Assembly: GCF_001565895.1 (NCBI RefSeq)
Contig: NZ_LSNE01000003.1
Span: forward strand, 305,438 to 369,437
Direction: 5' to 3'
Source: Paraglaciecola hydrolytica
Lineage (GTDB): Bacteria; Pseudomonadota; Gammaproteobacteria; Enterobacterales; Alteromonadaceae
Length of the DNA stretch: 64,000 bases
Within the stretch, counting starts at the first letter, position 1; each line of letters starts with the position of its first letter. The translations under genes were made by a program, and so were the position numbers. The notes under the pieces were generated by a model, which was given only the letters and a program-made list of their open reading frames with translations, made no database searches and was not told the DNA's origin. Below are positions 1-8,322 of the stretch, piece after piece.

Positions 1-591
1 CCTGAGTTGTTCGATGTGGTTGTTTGATGCTGATTGTTTATTTAATTGGGCTAGTAATAAATAGATGGTGCCATCGTTATCTGGGTATAAAGACAGATAT
101 TCTTTGATGATTTTCTGTGAATTTTTGACTTTTCCGAGATAAAACTGGTTTCTCGCCAATTCAAATAGAAAACGTTGGTTCTTATATTTTTTCGCTCGAG
201 CATTTAATAAAAATGTTTCAGCTCCTTGATGGTTATCACATTGAGCAAAAATGACCGCGGCACTCAGTTGAATTGCAGGATCACTAGTATGAAATTCAGC
301 AAGAGTCTTAGCTGTTTTTTGAGCATTAATACCTTGCCTAAGCATGAGTTGTACTTCTGCTTTTCTAAGTTGTAATTGAGGCTCTGACGGGCATTGTTGC
401 GTGGCAAGCAGAATATATTCTAGAGCTTGTTCTACGTTGTTTTTAGCAATAGAGATCTCACAAGCTAAAAAATAGCTCGCGGCGTCAGGGGAGGGTGCAA
501 GTAAAAGTTGTTGGCTTATTGCTGATGCGTTTTCAAGCTGTCCCTGAAATAGTAAATTCAATCCTTGATTAACGAGTCGGGTGGTATTCAA
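1..591 (-). CDS. TPR-repeat protein, N-terminal part (cut by window edge)
   Basis: An open frame runs on the minus strand from a TTG at 591 past the left edge without a stop. It encodes helical, repeat-like sequence (for example QALEYILLATQQCPSEPQL and AETFLLNARAKKYKNQRF) typical of TPR arrays. The TTG is chosen because an AAGG lies about 8 nt upstream and no in-frame ATG occurs before position 345. It begins 40 nt after the stop of the TPR-oxygenase gene, so the two are probably co-transcribed. The C-terminal domain lies outside the window. In related bacteria such neighbours are often TPR-sulfotransferases, but nothing here shows that domain. Confidence 0.6.
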   Translation of the reverse strand, partial: MNTTRLVNQGLNLLFQGQLENASAISQQLLLAPSPDAASYFLACEISIAKNNVEQALEYILLATQQCPSEPQLQLRKAEVQLMLRQGINAQKTAKTLAEFHTSDPAIQLSAAVIFAQCDNHQGAETFLLNARAKKYKNQRFLFELARNQFYLGKVKNSQKIIKEYLSLYPDNDGTIYLLLAQLNKQSASNNHIEQLR

Positions 592-631
592 TTTTTTAGC
601 CTTTTTTGTTAATTTTTCTGAACAACGAGTT

Positions 632-2455
632 CTATAGCGGCATGATGTCGCAGGGTATGGTTAAACGGCTTGATTCTGATGTGAAGGCGTTAGTCCCATG
701 CCAAAAAAAGCTAGGAAAAATGACACATAGACCAGATACCGGACATATTTGTTTGCCTATAGCCTCTCTTTCACCTAAGTGTAAGGCGGTTTCACCAAAT
801 TTTACCCAGCCTGATTTCAGTGGGTCATCGGGTTGTATATTATCTGGTAAATCAACATAAGTGCAGCATGATAACCAACCTTCCGGATGTACATGGTTAG
901 CATGAAAGCCCCCATCTTTAAGGCATACTGACCAACTGCCAGAGAATTTAAAATGTTTAGTATTGCGCTTGAGATAGGGGTGGTTCGAGTCTTCAGGTAA
1001 TTGCTCAAGATATCGAAGGATGCGTTGTTCTAGTACCTGTTTGAAATCTTGTATTACTTGTTCTGGTTCTGCTAACAATCGCCCTACTGTTTGAGTACCA
1101 CCAACCACACTTTGATCTAATGGTTGTTGCTCCGAACCATGTTTTTTCAATAAGGCTATTTTCAGTTCATACATAAAGTGACTTAGATCTCGGTAGCCTT
1201 GAGGTACATCTAATAACTGTGCGTGTATGAAGGTATCGTAATTATTTAACCATTTTTCTTTAGGGTCTTGCATCAACCGCCAGCAAATACCTTTATACGC
1301 TTGTATTTCTTGGTTAAGAGGGGCCTCTTGTTCTGCCTTTTCAACAAATTGCATTGCTAATTTATAATCTACGTTGCAAATATAGTAATTTGCTATATCA
1401 ATCAAATACTTCGTGTTCTTAGGTTGTTGTTGGAGAGCTTCAAGTAATAAAGATAAAACTTCTGGAGTTTTGGATTGTTTGTTTTTTAAAACGGCCAGCG
1501 CGTGTAAAAAAGCATGATGCCGACCAATTTCACTTATTGAGCTTTCTAATACTGATTGTGCTTTTGTATCTTGTTTAGACATGATCAACATGGCGGCGTA
1601 AGAAAACAATAAATGACTGGCCTTTGGCATTTGCGTCAGAGCTAGTTGATAAGATTCAAGAAAACTCGTCTTGTCGCCATCTTCCCAGTGTAACTTATTT
1701 AAAGCTTCATGCGCTTCGACATAATCCGCTTTAAAAGATATGGCGAGTTTAAGATTTTCTTGGGCCAAAGCTTTATTGTTCAAATCATAAAAGGCACAAC
1801 CAAGATTGAAATAAAGCTCAGGGTACTTTTGATTAAGTTTTTGAATATATTGGTAACATTCTATAGCTTGCTGCGGATTGTTCATCAAACGAAAAGTAAT
1901 GCCCTTATTGTGTAAGGCTTGTACATCATCAGGATGAAGTCTCAGCGCATAATTATAAGCATCTATGGCATCAGCGTAGTTTTCAAGTTGTTGGTGAGCA
2001 TTACCTAATACATTAAAAAGTCGATGGTCTTTACTATTGATGACAAGAGCTTGATTTAGCTTGCTAATTGCCAATTCAAATTGTTTTGTTTTGCACAACA
2101 TAATTGACCAATTTAACCACGCATCCATGTTGGTTTTGTCCGACAGTATTGAACGCTCGAATAACTCTGAAGCTTGGTCAAACTTCTCTAAATTTATCAG
2201 TAAGTTGGCTAAGTTCGACATAACGGCAGGTTGATTTGGCTGATAATGTAAGGACTGATAAAAACATTTTTCAGCTTGGTTAAGCTGGCCTAATAATTTA
2301 CTTGCAAGTGCTTTGATATGGTAAGCATCAGGTGAAGTAGGATTATCCGCCAATATTGCGTCACAAAGTTGTATAGCTAAAGGCGCTTTGCCATTTTGCA
2401 ACGCAGATATGGCAAAGTTAATGGTGGGCTTATTAGGCAATGAGTTATCAGGCAT
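632..2455 (-). CDS. TPR protein with C-terminal 2OG-Fe(II) oxygenase domain
   Basis: A 607-residue protein without a signal peptide, so probably cytoplasmic. Residues from about 10 to 400 are tandem TPR units such as NQAEKCFYQSLHYQPNQPAV and AIDAYNYALRLHPDDVQAL. The last 100 residues look like the putative 2OG-Fe(II) oxygenase family (PF13759-like): HANHVHPEG for the proximal iron ligands, FPSFFWHGTNAF for the distal histidine, and SSRLTIPCD for the arginine that would bind 2-oxoglutarate. Such enzymes hydroxylate protein or small-molecule substrates; the substrate here is unknown. The TPR region may recruit a partner. It is divergent from the TonB operon and is followed by a second TPR gene 40 nt downstream. 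The start is the first ATG; the ribosome-binding site is weak. Confidence 0.85.
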   Translation of the reverse strand: MPDNSLPNKPTINFAISALQNGKAPLAIQLCDAILADNPTSPDAYHIKALASKLLGQLNQAEKCFYQSLHYQPNQPAVMSNLANLLINLEKFDQASELFERSILSDKTNMDAWLNWSIMLCKTKQFELAISKLNQALVINSKDHRLFNVLGNAHQQLENYADAIDAYNYALRLHPDDVQALHNKGITFRLMNNPQQAIECYQYIQKLNQKYPELYFNLGCAFYDLNNKALAQENLKLAISFKADYVEAHEALNKLHWEDGDKTSFLESYQLALTQMPKASHLLFSYAAMLIMSKQDTKAQSVLESSISEIGRHHAFLHALAVLKNKQSKTPEVLSLLLEALQQQPKNTKYLIDIANYYICNVDYKLAMQFVEKAEQEAPLNQEIQAYKGICWRLMQDPKEKWLNNYDTFIHAQLLDVPQGYRDLSHFMYELKIALLKKHGSEQQPLDQSVVGGTQTVGRLLAEPEQVIQDFKQVLEQRILRYLEQLPEDSNHPYLKRNTKHFKFSGSWSVCLKDGGFHANHVHPEGWLSCCTYVDLPDNIQPDDPLKSGWVKFGETALHLGEREAIGKQICPVSGLCVIFPSFFWHGTNAFTSESSRLTIPCDIMPL

Positions 2456-2980
2456 AGGTCACTTTAATCTGTTTACAATCTTATGGGTTGGTTAGCACCT
2501 AGGTATTATGCCTTGTTAGAAACTCTATGTAATATATTTGAACAGGCTTTTTAACCTAGGCCTAATGTAAAACGCGAATAAAGCAGTCTAATTGTTGTTA
2601 CGAGGTTGCAAAATGTAGATTTACCGATGGGTTTAACATTTACTTTAATTGCATTTGCCTTTACTTAATTTTAGTAAGTGCAGCTATTATTGAGTATCAA
2701 AAGCCTATCATCCAATAAATTCAGAACAAATTTGCTCAAAACTAATACAATTAAAAATCACTTCGGATTTTTTACTAAAAATCAATCCAGAATTTTAACA
2801 AAATGTTTTCTATTCAGATCATCCACACCTTGACAATTCGCGTGTATCCATGTGAACATTCGGAAGTCTTAGCCCTGAATATTGTTCGGTTAAGCCCCTT
2901 AAACAACAGAGCTTTATAGCCCCTTACTGACCAACATATGCGCTCGGTAAGGATTTAAAAAAAGAAATTGGTTGGGAATT
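2456..2980. other. Divergent intergenic region upstream of the TonB operon
   Basis: About 525 bp with no credible ORF, between the minus-strand TPR-oxygenase gene and the plus-strand DUF3450 gene, so it must hold both promoters. A TTGACA at 2830-2835 is a possible -35 for the TonB operon, but the hexamer 17 nt on (TGAACA, 2853-2858) is a poor -10. Two copies of AGCCCCTTA occur at about 2894 and 2918. No 19-bp Fur box was recognised, which is notable for a TonB system. Confidence 0.5.
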
Positions 2981-3754
2981 ATGTCCAAAATGAGCAAGAG
3001 AAACCTTATTGCTTCTGCCGTCGTTGGTGCTTTCGCACTCGGTAGCAGCGCCGTTGTCTCTGCAGACACGTTAAACGATCTTCATGTAGAAGAATCTAAA
3101 ATTCATGTGGCTGCAGCGAACTCCCAAGAGAAAATAAATAATCTTTATGAGCAATCTCAAGAATTATTTGCTGAATATCGTCAAGTAGTAGACGAAACTG
3201 AGAACCTTAAAGTTTATAACGATTACGTTGCCACTTTAGTTGCCGATCAACAACGTGGTATTGATTCTCTACAACGTCAAATTGATAGTATTGATGGCAT
3301 AAAGCGTGGCGTAGTTCCTTTGATGTTCAGAATGATTGATAGCTTAGAGAAGTTCATCGATCTAGATGTTCCAATTAGTCTGGACGAGCGTAAAGCTCGT
3401 GTAGAGCGTTTACGTGATGTTATGGGTAACTCTAACGTAACAACGTCTGAACAGTTCCGTCAGGTAATCGAAGCTTATCAAGTTGAAAATGAATATGGTC
3501 GCAACATCCGTTCATATAAAGGTTCTTTAGATTATCAAGGGACAAATATCTCGGTAGATTTCTTTAACCTTGGTAGAACAGCATTACTTGCACTTTCACT
3601 TGACCAAAAAAATGCTTGGATGTGGGATAATGATGCACGCGTTTGGCAAGTATTAGGTGACGAATATTTAAGTTCTACCGTCACTGCTGTACGTATGGCC
3701 AATAAACTTGTGCCGGCTGATCTTCTTAAGTTACCAATTAAAGCTGCGGAGTAA
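2981..3754 (+). CDS. DUF3450 periplasmic protein of the TonB2-type system
   Basis: About 257 residues. A signal peptide (hydrophobic core IASAVVGAFALGSSAVVSA, cleavage near ADT) is followed by an alpha-helical, coiled-coil-rich region (residues about 25-110) and a conserved-looking C-terminal part ending in DLLKLPIKAAE. This matches DUF3450 proteins, which in Vibrio, Shewanella and Alteromonas relatives begin operons holding a long TolQ-like protein, ExbB, ExbD, TonB and a TPR protein. Its role is not established; a periplasmic accessory of the TonB motor is the natural inference. ATG 2981 gives the better signal peptide; an in-frame TTG at 2972 and ATG at 2990 are alternatives, and none has a strong ribosome-binding site. 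The next gene starts 5 nt after the stop. Confidence 0.85.
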   Translation: MSKMSKRNLIASAVVGAFALGSSAVVSADTLNDLHVEESKIHVAAANSQEKINNLYEQSQELFAEYRQVVDETENLKVYNDYVATLVADQQRGIDSLQRQIDSIDGIKRGVVPLMFRMIDSLEKFIDLDVPISLDERKARVERLRDVMGNSNVTTSEQFRQVIEAYQVENEYGRNIRSYKGSLDYQGTNISVDFFNLGRTALLALSLDQKNAWMWDNDARVWQVLGDEYLSSTVTAVRMANKLVPADLLKLPIKAAE

Positions 3755-3759
3755 TATTG

Positions 3760-5112
3760 ATGAAACCTGTATTTAAATCCATATTAGCAGCTGCAACAAT
3801 TGCGTTGATGGCATCTAGCGCCAACGCTGCTAATTCGTTAGAAAACTTATTAGAAGAAGTTAAGAAAAATCGTGTTTCTGAAGCTCGTATCAATAAAGAT
3901 CGTGAAGCTGAATTTCAGTCTGCACGTGCTGACAAACAAGCATTATTGAAAAAAGGTCAAGATTCACTTAAAGCTGAGAAAGCTCGTGGTGATCGTTTGA
4001 CTAAACAGTTTGCTGACAATGAAACTAAATTGGCTGAAAAAGAAGTTGAACTTGAACTAGCTAGCGGTACTTTAGGCGAAATGTTCGGTGTTGTACGTCA
4101 AGCTTCAGCTGAAGCTTACGGACAAATTTCAACCTCTATCGTTAGTGCTGAGTTTCCTGGCCGTGGTGAATTCTTAAAAAGCATGTCAGAAGAGTCTAAA
4201 GGCCTTCCTAACATTCAAGAATTAGAAGACTTGTGGTTTGCTCTGCAAACTGAAATGACGGAATCAGGTCAGGTTTCTCGTTTTAGAACACAAGTTATTA
4301 GCTTGGACGGTGGTTCTAAAGAACAAGAGATCGTTCGTGTTGGTACCTTTAACTTAGTGGGTGAACAAGGTTATTTGATTTATGATAGCTTAGACCAAAT
4401 TGTACAGCCATTAGGTCGTCAACCAGATGGTTATCTAGTTGATTCAGCCTTAGATCTATTATCTGCTAAATCTGGTTCGATTGCTTTTTATGCTGACCCT
4501 TCAAAAGGCGGTATCCTAGGCTTGTTGAAAGAAAAAGCCACGATGATGGAACGTTATCATGCTGGTGGTGTAGTTGGTTATGTAATAACAGTGATGTTAG
4601 CGATTGGTTTGTTAATCGGCCTTTACAAAATCATTACGCTTACTCTTATCGCAGGAAAAATGCGTTCACAACTTAAGAATCCATCTAATCCATCAAGCTC
4701 TAATCCTTTAGGCAGAATATTGACTGTTTATAAAGACAATAAAGGTGTTGATGCTGAGAATTTAGAACTTAAACTTGATGAAGCTATTTTGCGTGAACTT
4801 CCAAGTATTGAAAGTGGCATTAACATTATCAAAATATTTGCAGCCATTGCACCTTTATTGGGTCTACTAGGTACGGTATTAGGTATGATTGCAACGTTCC
4901 AACAAATTACATTGTTTGGTACGGGTGACCCACGTCTAATGGCTGGTAGTATCTCAATGGCACTTGTTACAACTGCGCAAGGTATTATTGCAGCGTTACC
5001 ATTGTTACTAATGCACAGCATTGTAGCAGGCCGTAGCAAGTCAATCGTTCATATTCTTGATGAGCAAACTGCAGGTATCATTGCTGCACACGCTGAGACG
5101 GAGAAAGCCTAG
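3760..5112 (+). CDS. MotA/TolQ/ExbB proton channel family protein, TtpC-like
   Basis: A 450-residue TolQ/ExbB homologue, much longer than ordinary ExbB (about 170-240). A signal peptide (residues 1-24, ending SSANA) and a charged coiled coil (about 27-95) precede a periplasmic region, then a membrane segment near 270-290 (GYVITVMLAIGLLIGLYKI). The C-terminal MotA/ExbB channel domain contains AAIAPLLGLLGTVLGMI and GTGDPRLMAGSISMAL. This architecture is that of TtpC from Vibrio TonB2 systems, where it is needed together with ExbB2, ExbD2 and TonB2. ATG 3760 is preceded by GGAG at 3748-3751, overlapping the previous stop; the TTG at 3757 is not preferred. Translational coupling with its neighbours is likely. 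Confidence 0.88.
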   Translation: MKPVFKSILAAATIALMASSANAANSLENLLEEVKKNRVSEARINKDREAEFQSARADKQALLKKGQDSLKAEKARGDRLTKQFADNETKLAEKEVELELASGTLGEMFGVVRQASAEAYGQISTSIVSAEFPGRGEFLKSMSEESKGLPNIQELEDLWFALQTEMTESGQVSRFRTQVISLDGGSKEQEIVRVGTFNLVGEQGYLIYDSLDQIVQPLGRQPDGYLVDSALDLLSAKSGSIAFYADPSKGGILGLLKEKATMMERYHAGGVVGYVITVMLAIGLLIGLYKIITLTLIAGKMRSQLKNPSNPSSSNPLGRILTVYKDNKGVDAENLELKLDEAILRELPSIESGINIIKIFAAIAPLLGLLGTVLGMIATFQQITLFGTGDPRLMAGSISMALVTTAQGIIAALPLLLMHSIVAGRSKSIVHILDEQTAGIIAAHAETEKA

Positions 5113-5637
5113 ATGTTATACCTGATTGGACTATTGGAGTCGGTCAGGGATTTTATCGCTGCCGGTGGCGACGTGTTATACGTCGTTGCCTTAGCGCTCT
5201 TCCTCATGTGGGTATTAATGATTGAGCGTTATTGGTATTTAACTTCAGTATTTCCAAAGCTAAGAAATGAAATCATAGCTAAATGGGATGCTAGAGAAGA
5301 TACCACTTCGTGGTATGCGCATAGAATCCGTGACACGTGGATTTCACAGGCGTCGGATGGGCTAAGTGCAAGAATGTTATTAATTAAAACTCTTGTAGCT
5401 ATGTGTCCCCTTGTTGGTTTACTTGGAACTGTAACGGGTATGATTGGTGTATTTGAAACCATGGCAACTCAAGGTACTGGTAATCCTCGTTTAATGGCAG
5501 CAGGGATCTCTATGGCAACTATTCCGACAATGGCTGGGATGGTAGCAGCTTTATCTGGGGTGTTTTTTAGCTCGCGCTTAGAAGCGAAAGTTAAAATTGC
5601 TCGGGAAAAGCTGGTTGATAGTCTACCCCATCATTAA
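5113..5637 (+). CDS. exbB: ExbB/TolQ proton channel subunit
   Basis: A 174-residue inner-membrane protein with an N-terminal membrane segment (VLYVVALALFLMWVLMIERYW) and the MotA/TolQ/ExbB core: LVAMCPLVGLLGTVTGMIGV followed by GTGNPRLMAAGISMATIPTM. ExbB forms the pentameric channel around ExbD that converts proton flow into TonB movement. The start codon directly abuts the stop of the upstream TtpC-like gene. The paired short and long ExbB-type subunits are typical of TonB2 systems rather than of the enteric exbBD. Confidence 0.92.
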   Translation: MLYLIGLLESVRDFIAAGGDVLYVVALALFLMWVLMIERYWYLTSVFPKLRNEIIAKWDAREDTTSWYAHRIRDTWISQASDGLSARMLLIKTLVAMCPLVGLLGTVTGMIGVFETMATQGTGNPRLMAAGISMATIPTMAGMVAALSGVFFSSRLEAKVKIAREKLVDSLPHH

Positions 5638-5649
5638 GGAGAAGATCTG

Positions 5650-6051
5650 ATGAGTCGCAAAGTTCGAATCGAAGAAGAAGACGCAGCGATAGATATGACT
5701 CCTATGTTGGATATCGTATTTATCATGTTGATTTTCTTCATCGTAACTACAGTCTTCGTTAAAGAAGCTGGGATAGAAGTAAATAAGCCTGGTGCTAGTC
5801 AATCTGTCATGCCCAAAAATGCTAATATTTTCATCGCTGTTAATGAGCGTGGAGATGTTTGGATTGATAAGAATCAAGTTGATGTGGATACAGTGCGAGC
5901 CAATCTGGACCGTCTAATGGCTGAACAGCCTTCAGACGTAATTATTATTCAAGCCGATAAAAATGCTGAGTATGGGGTTGTAGTTAAAGTTATGGACCAA
6001 ATTAAAGCAGCTGGTATTGATCGTATTTCTATTGCTACGGAAGGTGGTTAA
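5650..6051 (+). CDS. exbD: ExbD/TolR family biopolymer transport protein
   Basis: A 133-residue protein with a short cytoplasmic N terminus, one membrane segment (about 20-40) and a periplasmic domain. The conserved acidic residue in the membrane, Asp21 in MTPMLDIVF, matches the proton-carrying Asp25 of E. coli ExbD. The start is clear: ATG 5650 has AAGGAG 8 nt upstream. It sits 12 nt after exbB and 1 nt before tonB, as expected for a stoichiometric motor complex. Confidence 0.94.
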   Translation: MSRKVRIEEEDAAIDMTPMLDIVFIMLIFFIVTTVFVKEAGIEVNKPGASQSVMPKNANIFIAVNERGDVWIDKNQVDVDTVRANLDRLMAEQPSDVIIIQADKNAEYGVVVKVMDQIKAAGIDRISIATEGG

Positions 6052-6052
6052 T

Positions 6053-6667
6053 ATGGGACGATTAATAGTTTCTATTTTGGTTGGTGCCGCTATAGCCTTT
6101 GGTTTGTTTGTCATTATGGCTAAATTGATTGAAAATTCGTCTAGACCTGCTGAAAAAGTAGCCCCTGCGACGATAATTGATATCGTAATGGCAACACCTG
6201 ATGATGCAACACAGGTACGTAAGCGGGTACCACCGCCGCCACCACCGCCACCTAAACAACCACCTAAGATTCAACCTGTTGAACCAGATGTGGCTAAAGC
6301 AAATACTGACGGATTAGGGTTTAATATGCCTTCAATCGATGTTGGTGGTGCTTCTGTTGACATCGGTGGTGTTGGTGCAATGCAACGTGATGGTGATGCT
6401 ACGCCTATCGTTCGTATCGAACCTAAATATCCAGTGCAAGCAGCTCGTGATGGTAAAGAAGGTTGGGTAAGACTCTCTTTTACTATCAATGAAGTTGGCG
6501 GTGTAGAAGATATTGAAGTTATTGATGCTGAACCTAAGCGTATCTTTGACCGTGAAGCAAGACGTGCCTTGGACAAATGGAAGTACAAACCTAAAATTGA
6601 AGATGGCAAACCAATCAAACAGTTTGGTTTAACCGTTCAATTAGACTTTAAGTTGGATCAATCATGA
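6053..6667 (+). CDS. tonB: TonB energy transducer (TonB2-like)
   Basis: A 204-residue protein with an N-terminal membrane anchor (IVSILVGAAIAFGLFVIMA), a short proline-rich periplasmic stretch with eight consecutive prolines (about residue 60), and a C-terminal TonB domain: EPKYPVQAARDGKEGWVRL and REARRALDKWKYKP. TonB carries energy from ExbBD to outer-membrane receptors. The proline region is much shorter than in E. coli TonB, as in the TonB2 class. ATG 6053 is chosen because it follows the exbD stop and has GGAAGGTGG upstream; an earlier start at 6017 would overlap exbD. The stop overlaps the next gene (ATGA). Confidence 0.94.
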   Translation: MGRLIVSILVGAAIAFGLFVIMAKLIENSSRPAEKVAPATIIDIVMATPDDATQVRKRVPPPPPPPPKQPPKIQPVEPDVAKANTDGLGFNMPSIDVGGASVDIGGVGAMQRDGDATPIVRIEPKYPVQAARDGKEGWVRLSFTINEVGGVEDIEVIDAEPKRIFDREARRALDKWKYKPKIEDGKPIKQFGLTVQLDFKLDQS

Positions 6668-7926
6668 TTAAGATACATTTTAAAAAATTATGTGTGGTTT
6701 CAGCCCTGTCGGTAGCTACTTTGATACCAAGTCTGGCGTTTGCTCAGGGTGCACCTATTGTTTGTCCTGATTATAAAAAGGGTACAACCAATATCCCAAG
6801 CGAAAGAACCGGTAAAAAGGTGTCTAAAGCGCTAGACGAGTACAATCTTGATAAAGTTGATGAGGCTTTAACAATTTTGTATGAAATTGATACCTCTAAC
6901 GAATTTGATCGTGCATTTACTGATCGTTTTATCGGTAATTTGTTGGCTACTCAGCCAAAAAATGCCGGTAAGGCTTTGGAGTATTTAAATAAGTCTGTCA
7001 AGGTTAAGAAATTAAACGATCTTGAACAGGCCGGTACATTGCGTCTTATTGCTGATTTAAATATGCAAGAAAAGAAGTACGCGGATGCTGTCGTTAAATA
7101 CAAAGAATGGATCAATTTTACCTGTAAGGAAGACGCAGATGTTTATTTGCGTATTGCTACTGCACTTTATGAGGAACAAAAATGGGCTGAGATTATTGAA
7201 CCTATCAATAAATCTATAAAGCTTGCTGATAAACCTAATAAAAATGCTTATGCACTAAAATTGACATCCTATTACAATCGTAAGATGTATAAAGAAACGG
7301 TTCAGGTTGCTGAAGATACGGTAACTATCTTTCCAGATAATAAATCTAACTGGACACAACTTGGCTACTTCTACATGTTAGTGGAAGACTATAAAAAAGC
7401 TTTATCTACTTTTGAAATAGCGCTTGACCAGGGATATTTGACTAAAGAAGCAGAAATCAAAGCATTGATGCAACTTTATTCAACTAACAATATTCCTTAT
7501 AAGGCAGCAACACTTTTCGAAAAGTATATGAAGACTGGTTTAGTCAAAAAAGAAGAAAAGAACTTGTCTACTCTGGCAAGTACTTGGAATCAAGCTAAAG
7601 AACCTAAAAAAGCGGCTATTTATTACGGCCAGGCAGCAGCAATGAGTTCAGATCCTGCGCTTTATTATAAGCAAGGTGAGTCGTTGTATTTGTCTGAGCA
7701 ATATAAAGATGCTCTCGTTGCCTTGCAAAAGGCGGTTGATGCTGGTGCTGAAAACTTAGGTCGTGTACATATGCTGATGATGGAAGCCAATTTCTACTCA
7801 GGCGACTTTAGAAAAGCTTATGTCCATGTTCAAGAAGCGAAAAAAGACGGCGCTACAGCCAGAAGTGCACGAAGCTGGGAACCTTATATTAAGGAAAAAG
7901 CTAAAAATCGTGGTATATCACTTTAG
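6664..7926 (+). CDS. Periplasmic TPR protein, last gene of the TonB operon
   Basis: A 420-residue protein with a signal peptide (core LCVVSALSVATLIPSLAFA) followed by tandem TPR-like helical repeats, for example YKKALSTFEIALDQGYLTKE and YKDALVALQKAVDAGAENLG. Its ATG overlaps the tonB stop. Equivalent TPR proteins close the TonB2-type clusters of other Alteromonadales and vibrios, where they are thought to act as periplasmic partners of the TonB machinery. The exact role is not known. A strong intrinsic terminator follows 15 nt after the stop. Confidence 0.85.
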   Translation: MIKIHFKKLCVVSALSVATLIPSLAFAQGAPIVCPDYKKGTTNIPSERTGKKVSKALDEYNLDKVDEALTILYEIDTSNEFDRAFTDRFIGNLLATQPKNAGKALEYLNKSVKVKKLNDLEQAGTLRLIADLNMQEKKYADAVVKYKEWINFTCKEDADVYLRIATALYEEQKWAEIIEPINKSIKLADKPNKNAYALKLTSYYNRKMYKETVQVAEDTVTIFPDNKSNWTQLGYFYMLVEDYKKALSTFEIALDQGYLTKEAEIKALMQLYSTNNIPYKAATLFEKYMKTGLVKKEEKNLSTLASTWNQAKEPKKAAIYYGQAAAMSSDPALYYKQGESLYLSEQYKDALVALQKAVDAGAENLGRVHMLMMEANFYSGDFRKAYVHVQEAKKDGATARSARSWEPYIKEKAKNRGISL

Positions 7927-7940
7927 TTAGTTGTTTAGTG

Positions 7941-7966
7941 AAAAGCCCCAGTGTTGGGGCTTTTTT
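7941..7966 (+). terminator. Rho-independent terminator of the TonB operon
   Basis: AAGCCCC and GGGGCTT form a 7-bp GC-rich stem with a six-base loop, followed by a run of T. It ends the six-gene TonB operon. Confidence 0.92.
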
Positions 7967-8051
7967 GTATATACATACTAGGGCGTGATAAAAATCATAG
8001 TTAGGGTAAACTGCCAACAAGTAGTCTCTTATCCCAAAATAGTGTTAAAAA

Positions 8052-8255
8052 ATGCATAAAGTCTCCGCTAGTATAGAATCACCCTGTATTCGCAACTGTT
8101 GCCTTAATAATGAGGATGTTTGTTTAGGTTGTTTTCGAACATTGAATGAAATATTACAATGGAGTGAGTTGTCATCAGAAACAAAGCAACAAGTATTAAC
8201 AAATTGTCTAACCAGAAAACACTTGAATCAGCAGTTATCATTAAGTCGACTTTAA
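8052..8255 (+). CDS. DUF1289 family small cysteine-rich protein
   Basis: A 67-residue protein with the DUF1289 pattern: IESPCIRNCCLNNEDVCLGC near the N terminus, then FRTLNEILQWSELSSETKQQ. The spaced cysteines suggest metal binding, but the function of the family is not established. It lies 67 nt upstream of dusC on the same strand, so co-transcription is possible. Small, but the conserved cysteine pattern makes it a convincing gene. Confidence 0.85.
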   Translation: MHKVSASIESPCIRNCCLNNEDVCLGCFRTLNEILQWSELSSETKQQVLTNCLTRKHLNQQLSLSRL

Positions 8256-8322
8256 CTACAGTAATGAGTAGTAAATAGCATCTTTTCGTCCCAGTACATC
8301 TTGAATTAGCGGATCTCAGTTT

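Noticed and set aside
606-860. 84-residue plus-strand ORF
   Set aside because: Shadow of the TPR-oxygenase gene on the other strand; no ribosome-binding site or family.
2456-2980. Fur box upstream of the TonB operon
   Set aside because: No recognisable 19-bp Fur-like palindrome was found by eye.
4728-5039. 103-residue minus-strand ORF inside the TtpC-like gene
   Set aside because: Entirely antisense to a well-supported coding region.
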